A program made the position numbers and the translations under genes. A DNA stretch of 64,000 nucleotides from Nemophila menziesii. Taxonomy: Eukaryota > Streptophyta > Magnoliopsida > Boraginales > Hydrophyllaceae. The DNA lies in assembly GCA_029959085.1 (NCBI GenBank), contig JARWIR010000050.1, positions 3,844,001 to 3,908,000 of the forward strand, read 5' to 3'. The notes under the pieces were generated by a model that saw only the letters and a program-made list of their open reading frames with translations, was not told the DNA's origin and did no database searches. Positions 1 through 11,528 of the stretch are shown here, one piece after another (position 1 is the first letter of the stretch; every line of letters begins with the position of its first letter).

Positions 1-107
1 CAAACCACAAGCGTAAATCCGGAAAAACAAAAACTAAATACTGAAAAATAAAAATTAATTAAAAACTACTACTCGAAATAGATAACCCACACTCTAACGA
101 GACACAA

Positions 108-126
108 GTCCCCGGCAGCGGCGCCA
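108..126 (-). promoter_or_regulatory. Primer-binding site of element I (tRNA-Asp type)
   Basis: The minus strand reads TGGCGCCGCTGCCGGGGAC a few bases after the LTR. It is complementary to the 3' end of plant tRNA-Asp except at one position (GCTG where the usual complement is GTTG). Use of tRNA-Asp is a hallmark of Athila elements. The same variant recurs at 31988-32006, 41383-41399 and 51867-51884. Confidence 0.85.
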
Positions 127-132
127 AAAACT

Positions 133-1664
133 TGGTGTCACCTAGGGTGTGATAAAAATAAGATAAAATTAAGTCTAGAAAACTACGCACTCTCACCCTA
201 GACAGGCACAGTACTGCAAGTATTACAGGACGTATGCAAGTTTTAGTTGATAAGTTGAGTTCGTTCTCAGGGACTTAATGTGCTAGTCGAATGGGTAGCA
301 ATAACGAGTAAGGAGTAAATAATTAAAAGACAGAAAATTAAAGGAATAGATTTCAAAAATAACTAATTAAAACTAGGAAATAAAGACAATAAAATAAAAT
401 ACAAAGAATATGAGATGAGAAGTATAGCTTAGGTTTTGCTAGTATGCACTAATCCTTCTAATCCTTTCTATTAGATCTAGTTAATAAGGGAGAATATTAG
501 CTCTTGTATACTTAGTCAGGATTCTAAATTCCCATTCCTTAGACCTTGAGAGCGACTAAGGGGGCTACGAACACACCACGAGACTGTTTCAAATAGGGTT
601 ATCAAGCGCTACCAAGACCCTAAACAATCAATTTCCATACATGGTGATAGTGATTAAATTATACCCTAATGACTATCTAGTTAGAATCAGTTTTGTCAGG
701 ACTAATATTGACACTAGACATAATGTGGTGTTTCAATAATTAGACACCCATCTAAGGTGATCATCTAACTACTATTAAGAAAGCCTAAAGTGATCAGTTC
801 TAGGACAGGCAATAAATCAAAACACATAAACAAATATAAAGGTAAGAAGCTAATATCAAATTAAAACATGTAATTCCCAAAGAAACTTAGATAGAAAGAA
901 ATTAGAATTCATAGATTATACATGATGCAAAACCCAAGTTATGGGGAGTTTAGTTCATACATGAAGGAAATAAACTAAAGGAAATAATAAAACACATCAT
1001 CTTGCTCTCTACAATAACTTGGAAGAATAAAACCTTAAGAACTAATTACTATGAGGCAAGGATGATTTACAAGTGATATAAGGGTGTATTTATAGGTGTT
1101 TAGAAGAGCTAATTCGTTTTCTTGAAGGAGAAGGTAAGTAGCTCCAAGCCCAACTCAAATTCGTAACCCTAAAACATGAAATCAGGCCCGTTTATCTTTT
1201 GGTCCTAGCAGCTTCAATATTCATCCATTTCACGCGTATGAGTATACCAAATTCATCGTCTCGGAAAGATCTTCAACTTTGCTCTTGACCGTTTCTCCAA
1301 ATTCCACACCGTATTTGAGATATAAGCAGATTTGTGGTCATAGGTGCAGAAATTCAGGATTAAGGCAAGTTTTCCTTTTCCATGTTTTTAGCTTTTCTTT
1401 CCTTTATCTCCAATTACCATGCTTATCTCTTTCCATATCTTGTAGTCTTTGACTTGGACTCTAATTAATCTCCATAATTATCTTTAAAGCTTCACACTAA
1501 ATAAATAATTAAACCCAATATGCTATAAAAATATTATTTTACTAAATCAAGACTCAAAATAGGAAAGTGCACTATTTCTCAAGAAAATCGACTATTATGA
1601 GTTCTAAATCACTAAAAATGATGTCTCATCCTAATATAAATCTATCACAAATGAGGAGACATCA
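133..1664 (-). repeat. 5' LTR of element I (type 1 LTR)
   Basis: On the minus strand it begins TGATGTCTCC at 1664 and ends CACCA at 133, next to the primer site. It is 1532 bp long and similar over its whole length to the LTR at 5098-6636. The first ~45 bases form an inverted repeat (TGATGTCTC ... GAGACATCA). A TATA-like TATAAATA (visible on plus as TATTTATA near 1089) would drive transcription leftwards. Confidence 0.9.
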
Positions 1665-3802
1665 AAGATCCAAAGGAATACTACATCCCCATGTCAAACC
1701 AACAAAGATACAATACTATTTCACCCTCCTAACCTTCACACGCTAACTCTGTCTCTTCTGAAACTTTAATTTATACCTTTTAGGGAAATACCTCAAGAAA
1801 ACTATAAGAGATTCACGACCTTATTTGTTAAAGAATATCTTGTTTGATAATCACCAAAAGTAAGATGAGGATTTGGGATTATTTTTAGCCCTACATTTAG
1901 ACATGCAATGGGTACTATCCCTAGAAAATAATTCATCTACCTCCCGCAACGAAGGGTCATTATCTACATCCGGGTATAAAGGACTGTTCAAAGCCATAGC
2001 CACTATAAGGGCGCCTTAGGTCATATAATTCTCATGTACGAAAGCTTGTTCACCTTCAATAACATTGCCAGTGCATAGGATCATTACGAGAAGTCACGGT
2101 AGAAAATTCAGAAGAGGAAGACATTACAAGAAAATGAGGCAAAGAGATGAAGGTTTACCATTAAAATGCAAGGATGTATGAAGGATACAACAAATAATAT
2201 TCACTCAAAAGGATAAAATAGGAGTTGAAAAGTGAATGAACAAGAGACGAAAATAACCTTTTGTACTTAGTAAGATATGATCTACACGTATATAGAAGAA
2301 AAACACATGGAATAAAAATGCCAATCGTCGTTCAAAACATTGGAATGTGCTACATGAATAATGATGATAACACTACCTCCATCATGAGCAGAAATATTTG
2401 GTATCCCTCAAAGCGACTTATTTACTATCTTCTAGGTAATCACAGTTACAAATCAATGTATCATATTTTATTTTTATCAATTTAAGAAAATAATGGCCTA
2501 GTCAAACAAGGATTATGGAGAGACCAAACATCCACATAGACCCTACACCCTTCTAGCAAATTCATTATGGTATTAAAGGGGCACTTGGTAGGTAAAGACA
2601 CCCATAACTTTTCCTAATAAAAAATACGATAATCTCAAAATTGTTAACTCATTGAGCATACAAGCATAACCGCGGTAAACCCATGACGTCAAGAAAACCA
2701 CTTGGTTATCTTATTAGCTATTCAATATGACATGTGGCGTCATCAACATTACCATTGAGTTTGTGGTCAAAAGTAAAGTGCATCGTGTACGGTTGTCAAA
2801 GAATCGTGCATCCATGATCTAGTTATTAAGTAACTTCCCCAATAGCTCAATAAATAGAATAAATAGTGTAAAGAGAAATAAAGAATGTAATATAAGACTT
2901 TACGCCCTATGAATTGCAATAAAGATCTCTTTCTCTTTTGCATTTGAATCTCATTAAATCTTATATAATTCATGTTTAATTTACTTACTATTATCATTAT
3001 TCTTCGCTACGATTACATGTTTAACCATCTATAATCTAACATAAGCAATACTCACTCGGTGAATTCACTCAATCTAGTTCATATAATTTTTATTTGGTAA
3101 AATCTAGTATATCACCAACATACCCAAAAGACCACAAAACTAGCTTATTAAAGACATGGAAGACTCTGATCCATGTTGAATAAGACATGCCAGTAAAAGT
3201 ATATAATGAAATTTAGATGGGATTTGCTTACAACCCAAAATTTCTCAGTTGAATAAGTCGTAGATTCCATGAACCATCCCTCTGACAACCATTCAAGATC
3301 AGAAACTTCAATGTTTAATCAGGAACAACCGAATCTTCACATACAAGCACATATCAAGCAACAAATACACTTGCAAACAATTTGATTCCACAAATATGAT
3401 CCCAAACACCTTATTCACAAAGACCATCCCCCTTAATGTACAACCAAAACTTCACACTACAAGATCACGTGGAGAGACGAGAAAAGTACACTTTTGGGAA
3501 TAGAAATAAGAGTAGATGGGAGTGGTTACGTTTAATAATTAAAAAGAAAAATTCGAAATTTGTCCTAAGTTTTACTCTTTTTTGACTCGTTTCTTAAGAA
3601 GTATCCTTTTTAAACTTAATTATCTCAAAATATAATTTTAGCAATACTATTATACATCGGCAAGGTATATGGCAAGTTAAAATGATATTTTATTTTAAAA
3701 TTAAGTTCTATTAATCTCAGATTTTACCTAAAATAGGTCAGCAGATAATGACTTAAATATCCAAAGGACCTATAAAATCTTTTTAGCCTGATCAATCCAA
3801 AG
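1665..3802. other. Unassigned AT-rich region, possibly decayed older repeats
   Basis: No credible gene was recognised. The open frames here (for example 74 codons at 2261-2485) are short, start at arbitrary points and resemble nothing known to me. A minus-strand stretch near 1880-2125 starts ATGTCTTCCTCTTCTGAA and has weak coding flavour, but stops break every frame. Around 2680-2960 there are promoter-like words (TGACGTCA, GGCGTCATC, AATAAATAG, then AATAAAGATCTCTTTCTC) that could belong to an old LTR. I could not find a partner LTR or a primer site. Confidence 0.4.
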
Positions 3803-5082
3803 GTATTTGTATGCTATGAGTATTTGCAGGAAAACACACGTTGATAGTAAAGAAAAGATTAGTAAGCAATGCGATAGAAAGTATGTTCAATCTCAGGGAA
3901 CCTTGATAAGTGTGTAGGCCGTGAGATCCAAGCTAGTTGAAAAACCATTTGATGAAAGTGCTAAAGGTAAGAAAATAACGAAATTACATAGTGTAGAAAG
4001 TGATTAAGGCGGTTCTTTCATATTTGAAGCCTTTGAAGCCTTTTTATACCTTCTCACCTTGTGATTTTTTATTTTATATGCTATATCCTTCTCAGCCCCT
4101 TCTAGCCTTTCTAAAGCTTTTTATTGAAACACATTATAAGCCAAATCCTTTAGATTATAGGACTTTTCCATATGACCCGCACTCGAATCACGATGCATAG
4201 ACAGTTGTTTTAGAGCTTGAGTTTGGGGTGGTGGGTCCACCATTATGGGAATTGTTATTGGGTTGGGATTTTTGAGCTTATTAATTATGCTTTGTGATTT
4301 ATATTGATGATGATTCACAGATTTTTATTGTAACCCTTTGCCGGGGTAATAGTGAATGAAAAAGAAGCTACGAGCTAAATTTGCCAACAAGGGCATTAAA
4401 AGAAATATATATATATATATGTGAAAAAAAGCGTGATATCTCAACATTAAAAGAGAATCATAGCTTGAGAATTGATTTGAATTCGGACCGGCAAAGTGGA
4501 ATTTTTATGTGAACATCTTAAGCTTTAATTGGGTTATTGGGGATGCTAAATTGTGCATCAAGGAATTCATTGGGTTGAGTGAGAAACGTTTTATGAGAGT
4601 AACTCAAGCTCTAGGGCGATTCGTTGATGAATAGTGAGGAGAGAGCCAAAAGCTCACTCCAAATTATCCAAATATACTATCATACCGTCCCTAAGCCTAC
4701 ATTACAACCTTAAAGACCTTCTGATTCTTTGCTATGTAATTGAAAAGTGATTGAGCCATTAGAGATTAGTTGAGTGGAGCTTTGAATACTAGTGAAAATC
4801 GATGAACAATCTATAGCTCTCTTGGGGAACTGAGTAAAGTCCCAATCCTTCTTACATTGCGAAACTAATCTGATCTTGAATTCAAGTCGTGGTGATTGTG
4901 GATATGAGAAGTGTACAGGTATGTAGTTTATGAATATTATTGCTTGCAATCTTCTGAGTTGTTGCTTTAGGTTTATTCTATATATTCTGCTATGCTTTTT
5001 CCCATTGTGTTGAGAATTTTATAAGTGTGTATTTATAGACTTCCCTTTGTTTTTATCTTTATTGTATCGGGACGATACAACT

Positions 5083-5097
5083 TTGAGTTGGGGGTCT
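5083..5097 (+). promoter_or_regulatory. Polypurine tract of element J
   Basis: TTGAGTTGGGGGTCT lies immediately 5' of the LTR start TGATG. It is the expected priming site for plus-strand DNA synthesis and is repeated almost exactly before the 3' LTRs of A, B, D and E. Confidence 0.85.
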
Positions 5098-6636
5098 TGA
5101 TGTCTCCTCATTTGTGATAGATTAATATTAGGATGAGACATCATTTTTAGTGATTTAGAAGTCTTTCTAATCGATTTTCTTGAGAAATAGTGCACTTTCC
5201 TATTTTGAGTCTTGATTTAGTAAAATAATATTTTTAGAGCATATTGGGTTTAATTGTTTATTTAGTGTGTAGCTTTAAAGATAATTATGGAGATTAATTA
5301 GAGTCCAAGTCAAAGACTACAACTTATGGAAAGAAATTTGCATGGTAATTGGAGATAAGGAAACAAAAGCTAAAAAGATGGAAAAGGAAAAGCTGCCTAA
5401 TCTAGGATTCTGCAGTACACGCCTAAAGAAGTGCTATTTTACCCAAGAAATAGGCCGGTTTTGGTAATTTCCTTTCATAGGGACAAAGATAATTCTGTTA
5501 CGATTCTTTTGGTATCTTATGGAGCTCAAACCGACCAATAACGAAGAAGATATGCTCAAAACGGTCCAACAGTGTTTATCTTTATTTCCATACGAATTTG
5601 AGTTGGGCTAGGAGTCCAATACTTTATCTCTTCCTCAACAAAATGAATTAGGTCTTCTAAACACCTATAAATACACCCTTATATCACTTGTAAAACTACC
5701 CTAGTAATCCTTGCCTCATAGTAATTAGTTCTTAAGGTTTTATTCTTCCAGATTATTGTAGAGAGCAAGATGATGTCTTTTGTAATTTCTTTTAGTTTAT
5801 TTCCTTCAGGTATGAACTAAACTCCCCATAGCTTGGGTTTTGCATAATGTATAATCTATGAATTCTAATTCTTCTATCTAAGTTTCTTTGGGAATTATAT
5901 GTTTTAATTTGATATTAGCTACTTACTTAATATTTGTTTATGTGTTTTGATTTAATGTCTTTCCTAGAACTGATCATTTTAGGATTGTTTTAATAGTAGT
6001 TAGATGGTCTCCTTGACATGGTGTTTAACTATTGAACCACCACATAATGACTAGTGTCGATATTAGTTCTGACAAAACATGATTCTAACTAGATAGTCAT
6101 TAGGGTTTGTTTTAACCACCATATCACCAATGATTGCAGTATTTGCTTAGGGCCTTAGTAGCGTTTGATATACCTATTTGAAATCACGTCTTGGTTGTGC
6201 CGTAGCCCCCTTAGTCGCTCTCAAGGCCTAAGGTATGGGAATTTAGAATCCTGACTAAGTATACCAAGAGCTAATATTCTCCCTTATTAACTAGATTTAT
6301 AGATAGAATTAGAAGGATTAGTGCATACTAGCAAAACCTGAGCTATACTTCTCATCTCATATTTCTTATCTTTTACTTTATTGTCTTTATTTTCTTAGTT
6401 TCATTTAGAATTTAGAAAATCTATTTGCTTTTATTTTCTGTCTTCTAATTATTTACTTTTACTCGTTATTTCTACTCACGCAATTAACACACTTAAGTCC
6501 CTGAGAACGAACTCTAATTATCATTAAAACTTGCATACGTCCTGTAATACTTGCAGTAATATGCCTGTCTAGGGTGAGAGTGCCTAGTTTCTTGACTTAA
6601 TTTTATCTTATTTTTATCACACCCTAGGCGACACCA
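5098..6636 (+). repeat. 3' LTR of element J (type 1 LTR)
   Basis: It starts TGATGTCTCC after the polypurine tract and ends GGCGACACCA at 6636, 1539 bp in all. A TATA box, TATAAATA, lies at 5666-5673 inside CACCTATAAATACACC, a context repeated in most other LTRs of the window, so transcription would start near 5700. The opening inverted repeat pairs TGATGTCTC with GAGACATCA (5135-5143). This is one of the best preserved type 1 LTRs and a useful reference for the deletions in D. Confidence 0.9.
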
Positions 6637-6762
6637 AGAGGATTAGGCAATGTTAACTTCTTTGATATGTTCCCAAACGCAATAATTAAGGTCCCACCTG
6701 TAGTGGGGTCGGATCACTCGCCTCTTATTCTGGAGAAGGACGTTAGATGCACAAAAAAATAA
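6637..6762 (+). pseudogene. LINE-1 ORF2, C-terminal end of APE-type endonuclease
   Basis: The frame from 6637 reads RGLGN...FFDMFPNA...VVGSDHSPLIL. RGLGN matches the end of the usual DRGLGN motif, and GSDHSPL is the conserved SDH motif near the C-terminus of the apurinic-like endonuclease of plant LINEs, which nicks target DNA. The frame stops at TAA 6760-6762. From there to about 7095 linker sequence continues in shifted frames, with an EEKYWADKSRIN-like stretch typical of the segment before reverse transcriptase. Confidence 0.8.
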
Positions 6763-7095
6763 ACATATTTTCTTTTTTATTCAAGATGGATAGACAATGA
6801 AGATTGTGTAAATGTAGTCAAGAATGCTTGAAGTTGCAAAAATATAGAAGGCTCTATTGAAAGGTTTCAAAACTGCAAAGAAAAAACATGTAAGTCATTA
6901 ACTAAGTGGAGTAATGAAGTCAATTTTAATAGTAAAAGTATAATCAATGAATTACAAGCTAAACTAGAACTAATGCAAGAAAAAGAACCTAGTCAAGAAG
7001 ATCTAGCAAAAATGAAGGAGATAAAAAATGAAATGGAAGAAGTGTGGGCAAAAGAAGAAAAATATTGGGCGGATAAATCAAGGATCAACATATAA

Positions 7096-9272
7096 AATGT
7101 GGAGATAAAAACACAACGTATTTTCACAATCTCACGAAAGTTAGAAGAAACGTTAATAGAATAGTGGCTATTAAAAATGAAGAAGGTAAATGGATAGAAG
7201 ACTTAGATGAATTTAAAAGATTTTTTCAAGATTTTTATGTCAAAATTTTCAAAAAAGAGGAAAGAACATATAAGGAAGATATCACAAACCTTATCCCAAC
7301 AAAAAATTCAAATGAAATGAACGAAGAATTAAGTAAAATGCCAGACTTTGAGGAAATCAAGGAAGCTGTGTTCAGTATCTCGGGAACGAAGGTGCCAGGG
7401 CCAGATGGTTTAACAGGAAGATTTTATCATGAATTTTGGAAAATAATAAAAGATGATGTTGTTAGGATAGTGGAGGATTTTTTTAACCTTAAATGTGACC
7501 TCCGGAAAATAAATGGTACAGTTATAACGCTAATACCCAAGGGAGACTCTCAGGAAAGCCCTAAGGATTATAGGCCTATTTCGTGTATCAATCTCATTTA
7601 CAAAATCATTGCAAAAATACTCGCTCTTAGGCTACAGCCGATGATGGACAAGATTATATCTCCAACTCAATCAGCTTTTATTAAGGGGAGGAATATCCAA
7701 GACAATATAATTATTGCACAAGAGGTATCATTTTTCCTAAATAATAAGAGAAACTCAAAAAAACATTATGCGGCGGTCAAAGTAGATATGGCTAAAGCAT
7801 ATGATAGAGTGGATTGGAATTTTTTGATGAAGGTACTAGAAAAGTTTGGTTTTTGCGAAAAATGGAGGTCTTTAATATATAATTGCATATCGACAGCTAG
7901 CTTGCAAATCAAAATAAATGGGGAAAGACTTGAAAAATTTCTACCAGAAAGGGGAATTAGGCAAGGTGATCCACTTTCGCCACTTTTATTTTCTATCATG
8001 ACTGAAGCTCTAATTTATACGTTAGAAAACTATAATAAATCTGGTGAACTAAATGGACTTAGAATAACAAGGAATTGTCCAAATCTAACGCATTTACTAT
8101 TCGTTGATGATGCTTTATTTTTTGTGGAGGCAACTAAGGAGGAATTCGAGACTTTTAAAGAAATCATCGGAAATTATTGTAGAGAATCGGGTCAAGAAGT
8201 CAATTACAATAAATCATCAATTCTTTTTAGCAAAGGCATGAATGAGAACAAAAGAAAAGAGCTTGAGGGTATTTTAGGAATATCAAGTACAAATTCCTTA
8301 GGAAAATACCTTGGCTTACCACTAACGCTTAAGAGATCAAAAACAGAAAATTTAAATTACATCAAGGACAGGATTATTAGCAAGGCCTCAAGTTGGACTT
8401 CAAAATATTTATCAGAAGGTGGAAAAGAAGTTTTAATCAAAGCGGTAATGCAAGCAATCCCTAATCACGCAATGTCAATTTTTGAGTTTCCAAAAGCACT
8501 TTGTAAAAAATTATCTAGTATTGTTTCTAATTTTTATTGGGACAAGATGGACAAGAAGAAAATCCACTGGGTATCGTGGAAACGAATTTCGAGGTCAAAA
8601 AGAATTGGTGGCCTAGGATCTAGAGACTTTCATAAGATGAACATTGCGATGCTGGCAAGACAAGCATGGAAGATTATAAACAATCCTGAGTCCTTAGTGT
8701 CAAAAGTACTTAGAGGAATTTACCATCCGAAGACAGATATATGGAATGCTAAATTAAAGGCTAAGAGGTCATGGAGCTGGGCTAGTATTATGAAAGGGGT
8801 CCAGTTTCTCAAAGAAGAATGTTGTTGGCAAATTGGGAATGGGCTTACTGCTAATGTGTGGGATGATGCTTGGATTGGTCCAGGCATGAAGATGGATAAA
8901 TGTGAATGGCTCTCAATTAATAAAGTAGCGGAATTATTTAATAATGGATGCACAGGGTGGAATGAGAATCTAATTGATCTAATTTGCAATGAACGTGAAA
9001 AGAATGAAGTGATCAAGACTCCTTTGCTAGGAATTGATAAGGATGACAAATTAATTTGGCCAAATACAAAAGATGGTGAGTATAAGACAAAATCAGGATA
9101 TCACGTGTTAGTAAATCACGAAGTAAACCTAGAAGCACAGCCGTCAAGAATTGGGGAATCAGATAATAATACATCGATGTGGTCAATGGTATGGGCATCC
9201 AATGTACCGACAAGGATGAGAAATTTTGTCTGGAAAATATGTAATGATGCAATACCGACAATAGGAACCTAA
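7096..9272 (+). pseudogene. LINE-1 ORF2, reverse transcriptase domain
   Basis: One long open frame encodes reverse transcriptase of the L1 clade. The ATG at 7164 is only the first methionine of this segment: the frame continues back to about 7096 with the KCGDKNTTYFH motif that normally precedes the domain. Landmarks are PGPDGLTGRFYH, LIPKG...DYRPISCIN, AFIKGRNIQDN, VDMAKAYDRVDW, GIRQGDPLSPLLF and the catalytic box LFVDDALFF (codons at about 8095-8121). After the palm and thumb it runs into a WDDAWIG region typical of plant LINEs. It ends at TAA 9270-9272 through a frameshift. The catalytic aspartates are intact, but the frame is cut from the endonuclease upstream and the zinc finger downstream. 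Confidence 0.9.
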
Positions 9273-9697
9273 AAAAAAGGAAGTGCGCAAAATCGGCGAT
9301 ATGCGAATGGTGTGAGGGTAATGATGAATCAATTGAACATCTTTTTATACAATGTCCTTTTAGTATAGCGGTGTGGGCGCAATCATCACTCCAAATAAAA
9401 GTGAACTTAGAAGAAAAAATAAAATTTAGTGAATGGTTTATGAATGTCACTAAGAGCTTCTCTGAGAATGGGCATGACAAACGATGGGTGATAAGTAATT
9501 TAATTGTGCATCTTTGGAATATATGGAAAGCAAGAATGAAAGGTCTTTTTGAAAGAAAAGAATGGGACCTATCGGATATTATCAACAGCTCAAACAACAT
9601 TATAAATAAATTATTCAAAAGCAATCAGAATCAAAAGAGTAATTGTCTGATACATAAAAATGGGGAAATGAAAAAAAAATTGAAAAAGAGGATGTAG
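9266..9697 (+). pseudogene. LINE-1 ORF2, zinc-finger (zf-RVT) segment
   Basis: The frame opens across the frameshift at about 9266 and reads LKKRKCAKSAICEWCEGNDESIEHLF..CPF, the CxxC...H...C pattern of the zf-RVT region between reverse transcriptase and RNase H in plant LINEs. It continues through a tryptophan-rich stretch (VHLWNIWKARMKG) and ends at TAG 9695-9697, just after a second frameshift in the A-run at 9670-9679. Confidence 0.8.
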
Positions 9698-10165
9698 AAA
9701 TTACATGGCATAATGATGCTTCATTTGTAAGTTATAAAGAGGTAAGTGGAATAGCTTCCATTGCAATTGATAAAGAAGGCAAAATTAAAAAGAAAAAATA
9801 TAGAAGGGGTTTCTTTAGAAGCGCTAAGGAAGGAGAGACGTGGGCAATTCTTCAGGCCATGAAAGAAACAGATTCTCTAAAGGTTGAAAGACCTTGTTCC
9901 TCACAGAAAACTTAGAAATAGTTCACAGAATTAATAAAGAACAAAATATTGATTGGAAGATTAAGCCGATAATCGAGATAATTTGGAAATGAGCAGCAAG
10001 ATATCCGAAATGGAAAGTAGTACATATTAAAAGAGATAGAAACACTATAAAGGATCGAATTACAAAATACGCTAGGAAATTGGGAGATATACCTATATGT
10101 AGTTCTAACGTAGAAGAAGCAAATATTGAATTTTGCAATAATCTATTAAACTGTTATTGTAACTG
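9688..10165 (+). pseudogene. LINE-1 ORF2, RNase H domain
   Basis: In the third frame the sequence reads EDVEITWHNDASF...GIASIAIDKEG...AKEGETWAILQAMK. This is the plant LINE RNase H fold with the first acidic residue in NDASF and the second in KEGETWAIL. A frameshift near 9905 separates the last helices (LEIVHRINKEQNIDWKI ... IKRDRNTIKDRITKYA), which hold the C-terminal RDRN..D-like motif. A TGA lies at 9990-9992. The 3' UTR is short. Confidence 0.75.
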
Positions 10166-10221
10166 ATTTTCAATCAATGACAAAAAACAAAAAAAAGACG
10201 AAAAAATGTAAAATGAAAGAA

Positions 10222-10990
10222 GAGCCAATTGTTGATTGATGCCTATTAAAAAACTTATTTAGAAAAAGGTGCCTAGAAAAAAATATTTATTGAAAACAGC
10301 CCCCTTATAATTAACAATTAAAAAATAAGAAAAAAACTAATAAACACGCGCGCGCGTCCGTGAATTTTTTTTAAAATCGTCATAACTAATTCAAAAAAAA
10401 TCAAAAAAATCAAAAAAAATTATATTTGGATAAATCAAATTAATATTTACGTCTATGATTTTTTTCGGAATTTTCTGAATTTTTTGATTTTTTTTGATTT
10501 TTTTAATTTTTTTTTTCGCAGACACGAAATTCCATGTTTAAAACATGGAATTTCATGTTTGAAACATGGAATTTCATGTTTAAAACATGGAATTCCATGT
10601 TTATTTCACGGTTTAAAACATGGAATTCCATGTTTAAAACATGGAATTCCATGTTTATTTCACGGTTTAAAACATGGAATTCCATGTTTAAAACATGGAA
10701 TTCCGTGTCTGCGAAAAAAAAATTAAAAAAATTCGAAAAAATTAAAAAAATTCAAAAAAAATCAAAAAAATTCATAGACGTAAATATTAATTAGATTTAT
10801 TCAAAAATAATTTTTTTTTAATTTTCTGATTTTTTTTGAATTAGTTATGACGATTTTAAAAAAATTTCACGGACGCGCGCATGTGATGGAATTAATAAAG
10901 GTATAGAAAATATAAAGGGGATGTTTTCTATAAATAATTATTTCATTAGGCATTTTTTTATAAATAAGATTATTGAAGGCATAAAAAAAC
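10222..10990. repeat. Long foldback (imperfect inverted repeat) element
   Basis: Two arms of roughly 380 bp are imperfect reverse complements about a centre near 10615. Matching pairs, outside to inside: GATGCCTATTAAAAAACTTATTT with AAATAAGATTATTGAAGGCAT; GAAAACAGCCCCCTTA with AAAGGGGATGTTTTC; CGCGCGCGTCCGTGAA (10348-10363) with TTTCACGGACGCGCGC (10865-10880); TTTACGTCTATGA with TCATAGACGTAAA; CGCAGACACG (10518-10527) with CGTGTCTGCG (10704-10713). No transposase or clear target duplication is seen. It behaves like a foldback transposon or MITE and would give a very stable RNA hairpin if transcribed. It lies about 0.5 kb upstream of the F-box gene. Confidence 0.75.
10527..10705. repeat. Tandem array of 21-bp palindromic units at the foldback centre
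   Basis: The centre of the foldback is a tandem array whose unit is GAATTCCATG followed by TTTAAAACATG. CATGGAATTCCATG is itself a perfect 14-bp palindrome. Two longer units insert TTTCACGG (TTTATTTCACGGTTTAAAA). About eight units are present, some with T for C (GAATTTCATG). The open frames across it, on both strands, exist only because the unit length is a multiple of three and are not genes. Confidence 0.85.
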
Positions 10991-11279
10991 AATTAGAGAG
11001 TTTAAGGAGGATGTTTTCAACAATAACCCCATGAAAGAATATATAGTTGAAGATCTAAATGGACCACTTTCATTTGCATGCATACAAATAAAGACATCGA
11101 GACTAAATACTTACAGACTTTCCAGTTCCATGCAGAGACAAACATAACACTAAACTCAATGCCACAACGTTCATATACGATACGGACTACACAAATCACA
11201 ATGACCAAACCAAACAACAAATGCAACAAACAACATTTTTACTTCACCCAAAAATTATTACATTTTTAAATTAATCTTT

Positions 11280-11528
11280 CCTTGGACCCTTTTATTTTAG
11301 TTGTTTTCCTTGGATCCTTTCATTTGTCATTTTCTCTCTCTCCCCTTGATACCCTCCTTCTCTCTACCCAAAAGTCAAAACCCTTCATTTCTTACAGCTA
11401 CAACGAGCCTTTAATTTCTTCTCCTTCAGCTTTACTTAAACCCTATAAATAATTTCTTTGTTAGAAGGGAGCTTAGAAATTTCATCTTTTCTTATAGTAA
11501 TAAAAGAAAACCAAAGCCAATACTTGAA
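11280..11528 (+). promoter_or_regulatory. Core promoter and 5' UTR of the F-box gene
   Basis: A TATA box, TATAAAT, lies at 11444-11450, 79 bases before the ATG. It is preceded by pyrimidine-rich patches (TCTCTCTCTCC around 11331-11344, CTTCTCTCTACCC) typical of plant promoters. Transcription would start near 11475-11480, giving a 5' UTR of about 50 bases. Two near-repeats, TTTTCCTTGGATCCTTTCA-like, lie at 11277-11325. The ATG context (GAAATGG) is favourable. Confidence 0.55.

Larger units (their letters stand above)
1..1664 (-). mobile_element. Athila-type LTR retrotransposon I, 5' end only (body off left edge)
   Basis: Read on the minus strand, this is the beginning of a Ty3/gypsy Athila-type element: a complete 5' LTR, then a primer-binding site, then about 107 bases of untranslated leader before the window ends. 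The leader matches the leaders of elements A and D (shared stretch around AGCGTGTGGGTTATCTAT). No coding sequence is in the window. The five bases outside the LTR (1665-1669, AAGAT) would be one half of its target duplication; the other half lies outside. Family assignment rests on the primer site and on LTR similarity to A, D and J. Confidence 0.85.
3803..6636 (+). mobile_element. Athila-type element J, 5'-truncated (3' noncoding region plus 3' LTR)
   Basis: From about 3803 the sequence matches the 3' noncoding region of elements A, D and E: the block with GCAGGAAAACACAC, GATAGTAAAGAAAAGATTAG, the GGTGGTGGGTCCACCA palindrome and CCCTTTGCCGGGGTAA. It then reaches a polypurine tract and a complete 3' LTR. 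The LTR, primer site, gag and everything else 5' are missing. The LTR end at 6636 abuts endonuclease-coding sequence of LINE-1, so J probably inserted into that LINE and later lost its own 5' side together with the LINE's 5' part. Confidence 0.85.
6637..10185 (+). mobile_element. LINE-1: L1-type non-LTR retrotransposon, 5'-truncated, with RNase H
   Basis: A plant L1-clade LINE starting inside the endonuclease domain and running through reverse transcriptase, zinc-finger region and RNase H to an A-rich tail near 10180 (CAAAAAACAAAAAAAAGACG). ORF1, the 5' UTR and most of the endonuclease are missing because LTR element J abuts at 6637. At least four frameshifts or stops break ORF2, two of them at A-runs (9271-9278 and 9670-9679). 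It is separate from LINE-2 (45335-50454), which lacks RNase H and is of a different family. Confidence 0.9.

Noticed and set aside
2261..2485. 74-codon open frame in the left unassigned region
   Set aside because: Short, not conserved elsewhere in the window, no motif and no promoter context.
2640..3120. A further LTR retrotransposon end with TGACGTCA and TATA-like words
   Set aside because: Promoter-like words are present, but no TG...CA borders, primer site, polypurine tract or second copy could be found.
9013..9624. 203-codon open frame antisense to LINE-1
   Set aside because: Shadow of the AT-rich LINE ORF2; the sense strand has clear reverse transcriptase and zinc-finger motifs.
10527..10705. 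Array resembling a CRISPR or satellite
   Set aside because: Units are adjacent without unique spacers and each is palindromic; the context is a eukaryotic foldback.
10484..10794. Open frames on both strands across the 21-bp array giving repetitive peptides
   Set aside because: They exist because the unit is 21 bp and has no stops; low-complexity, on both strands, inside a palindrome. Not genes.
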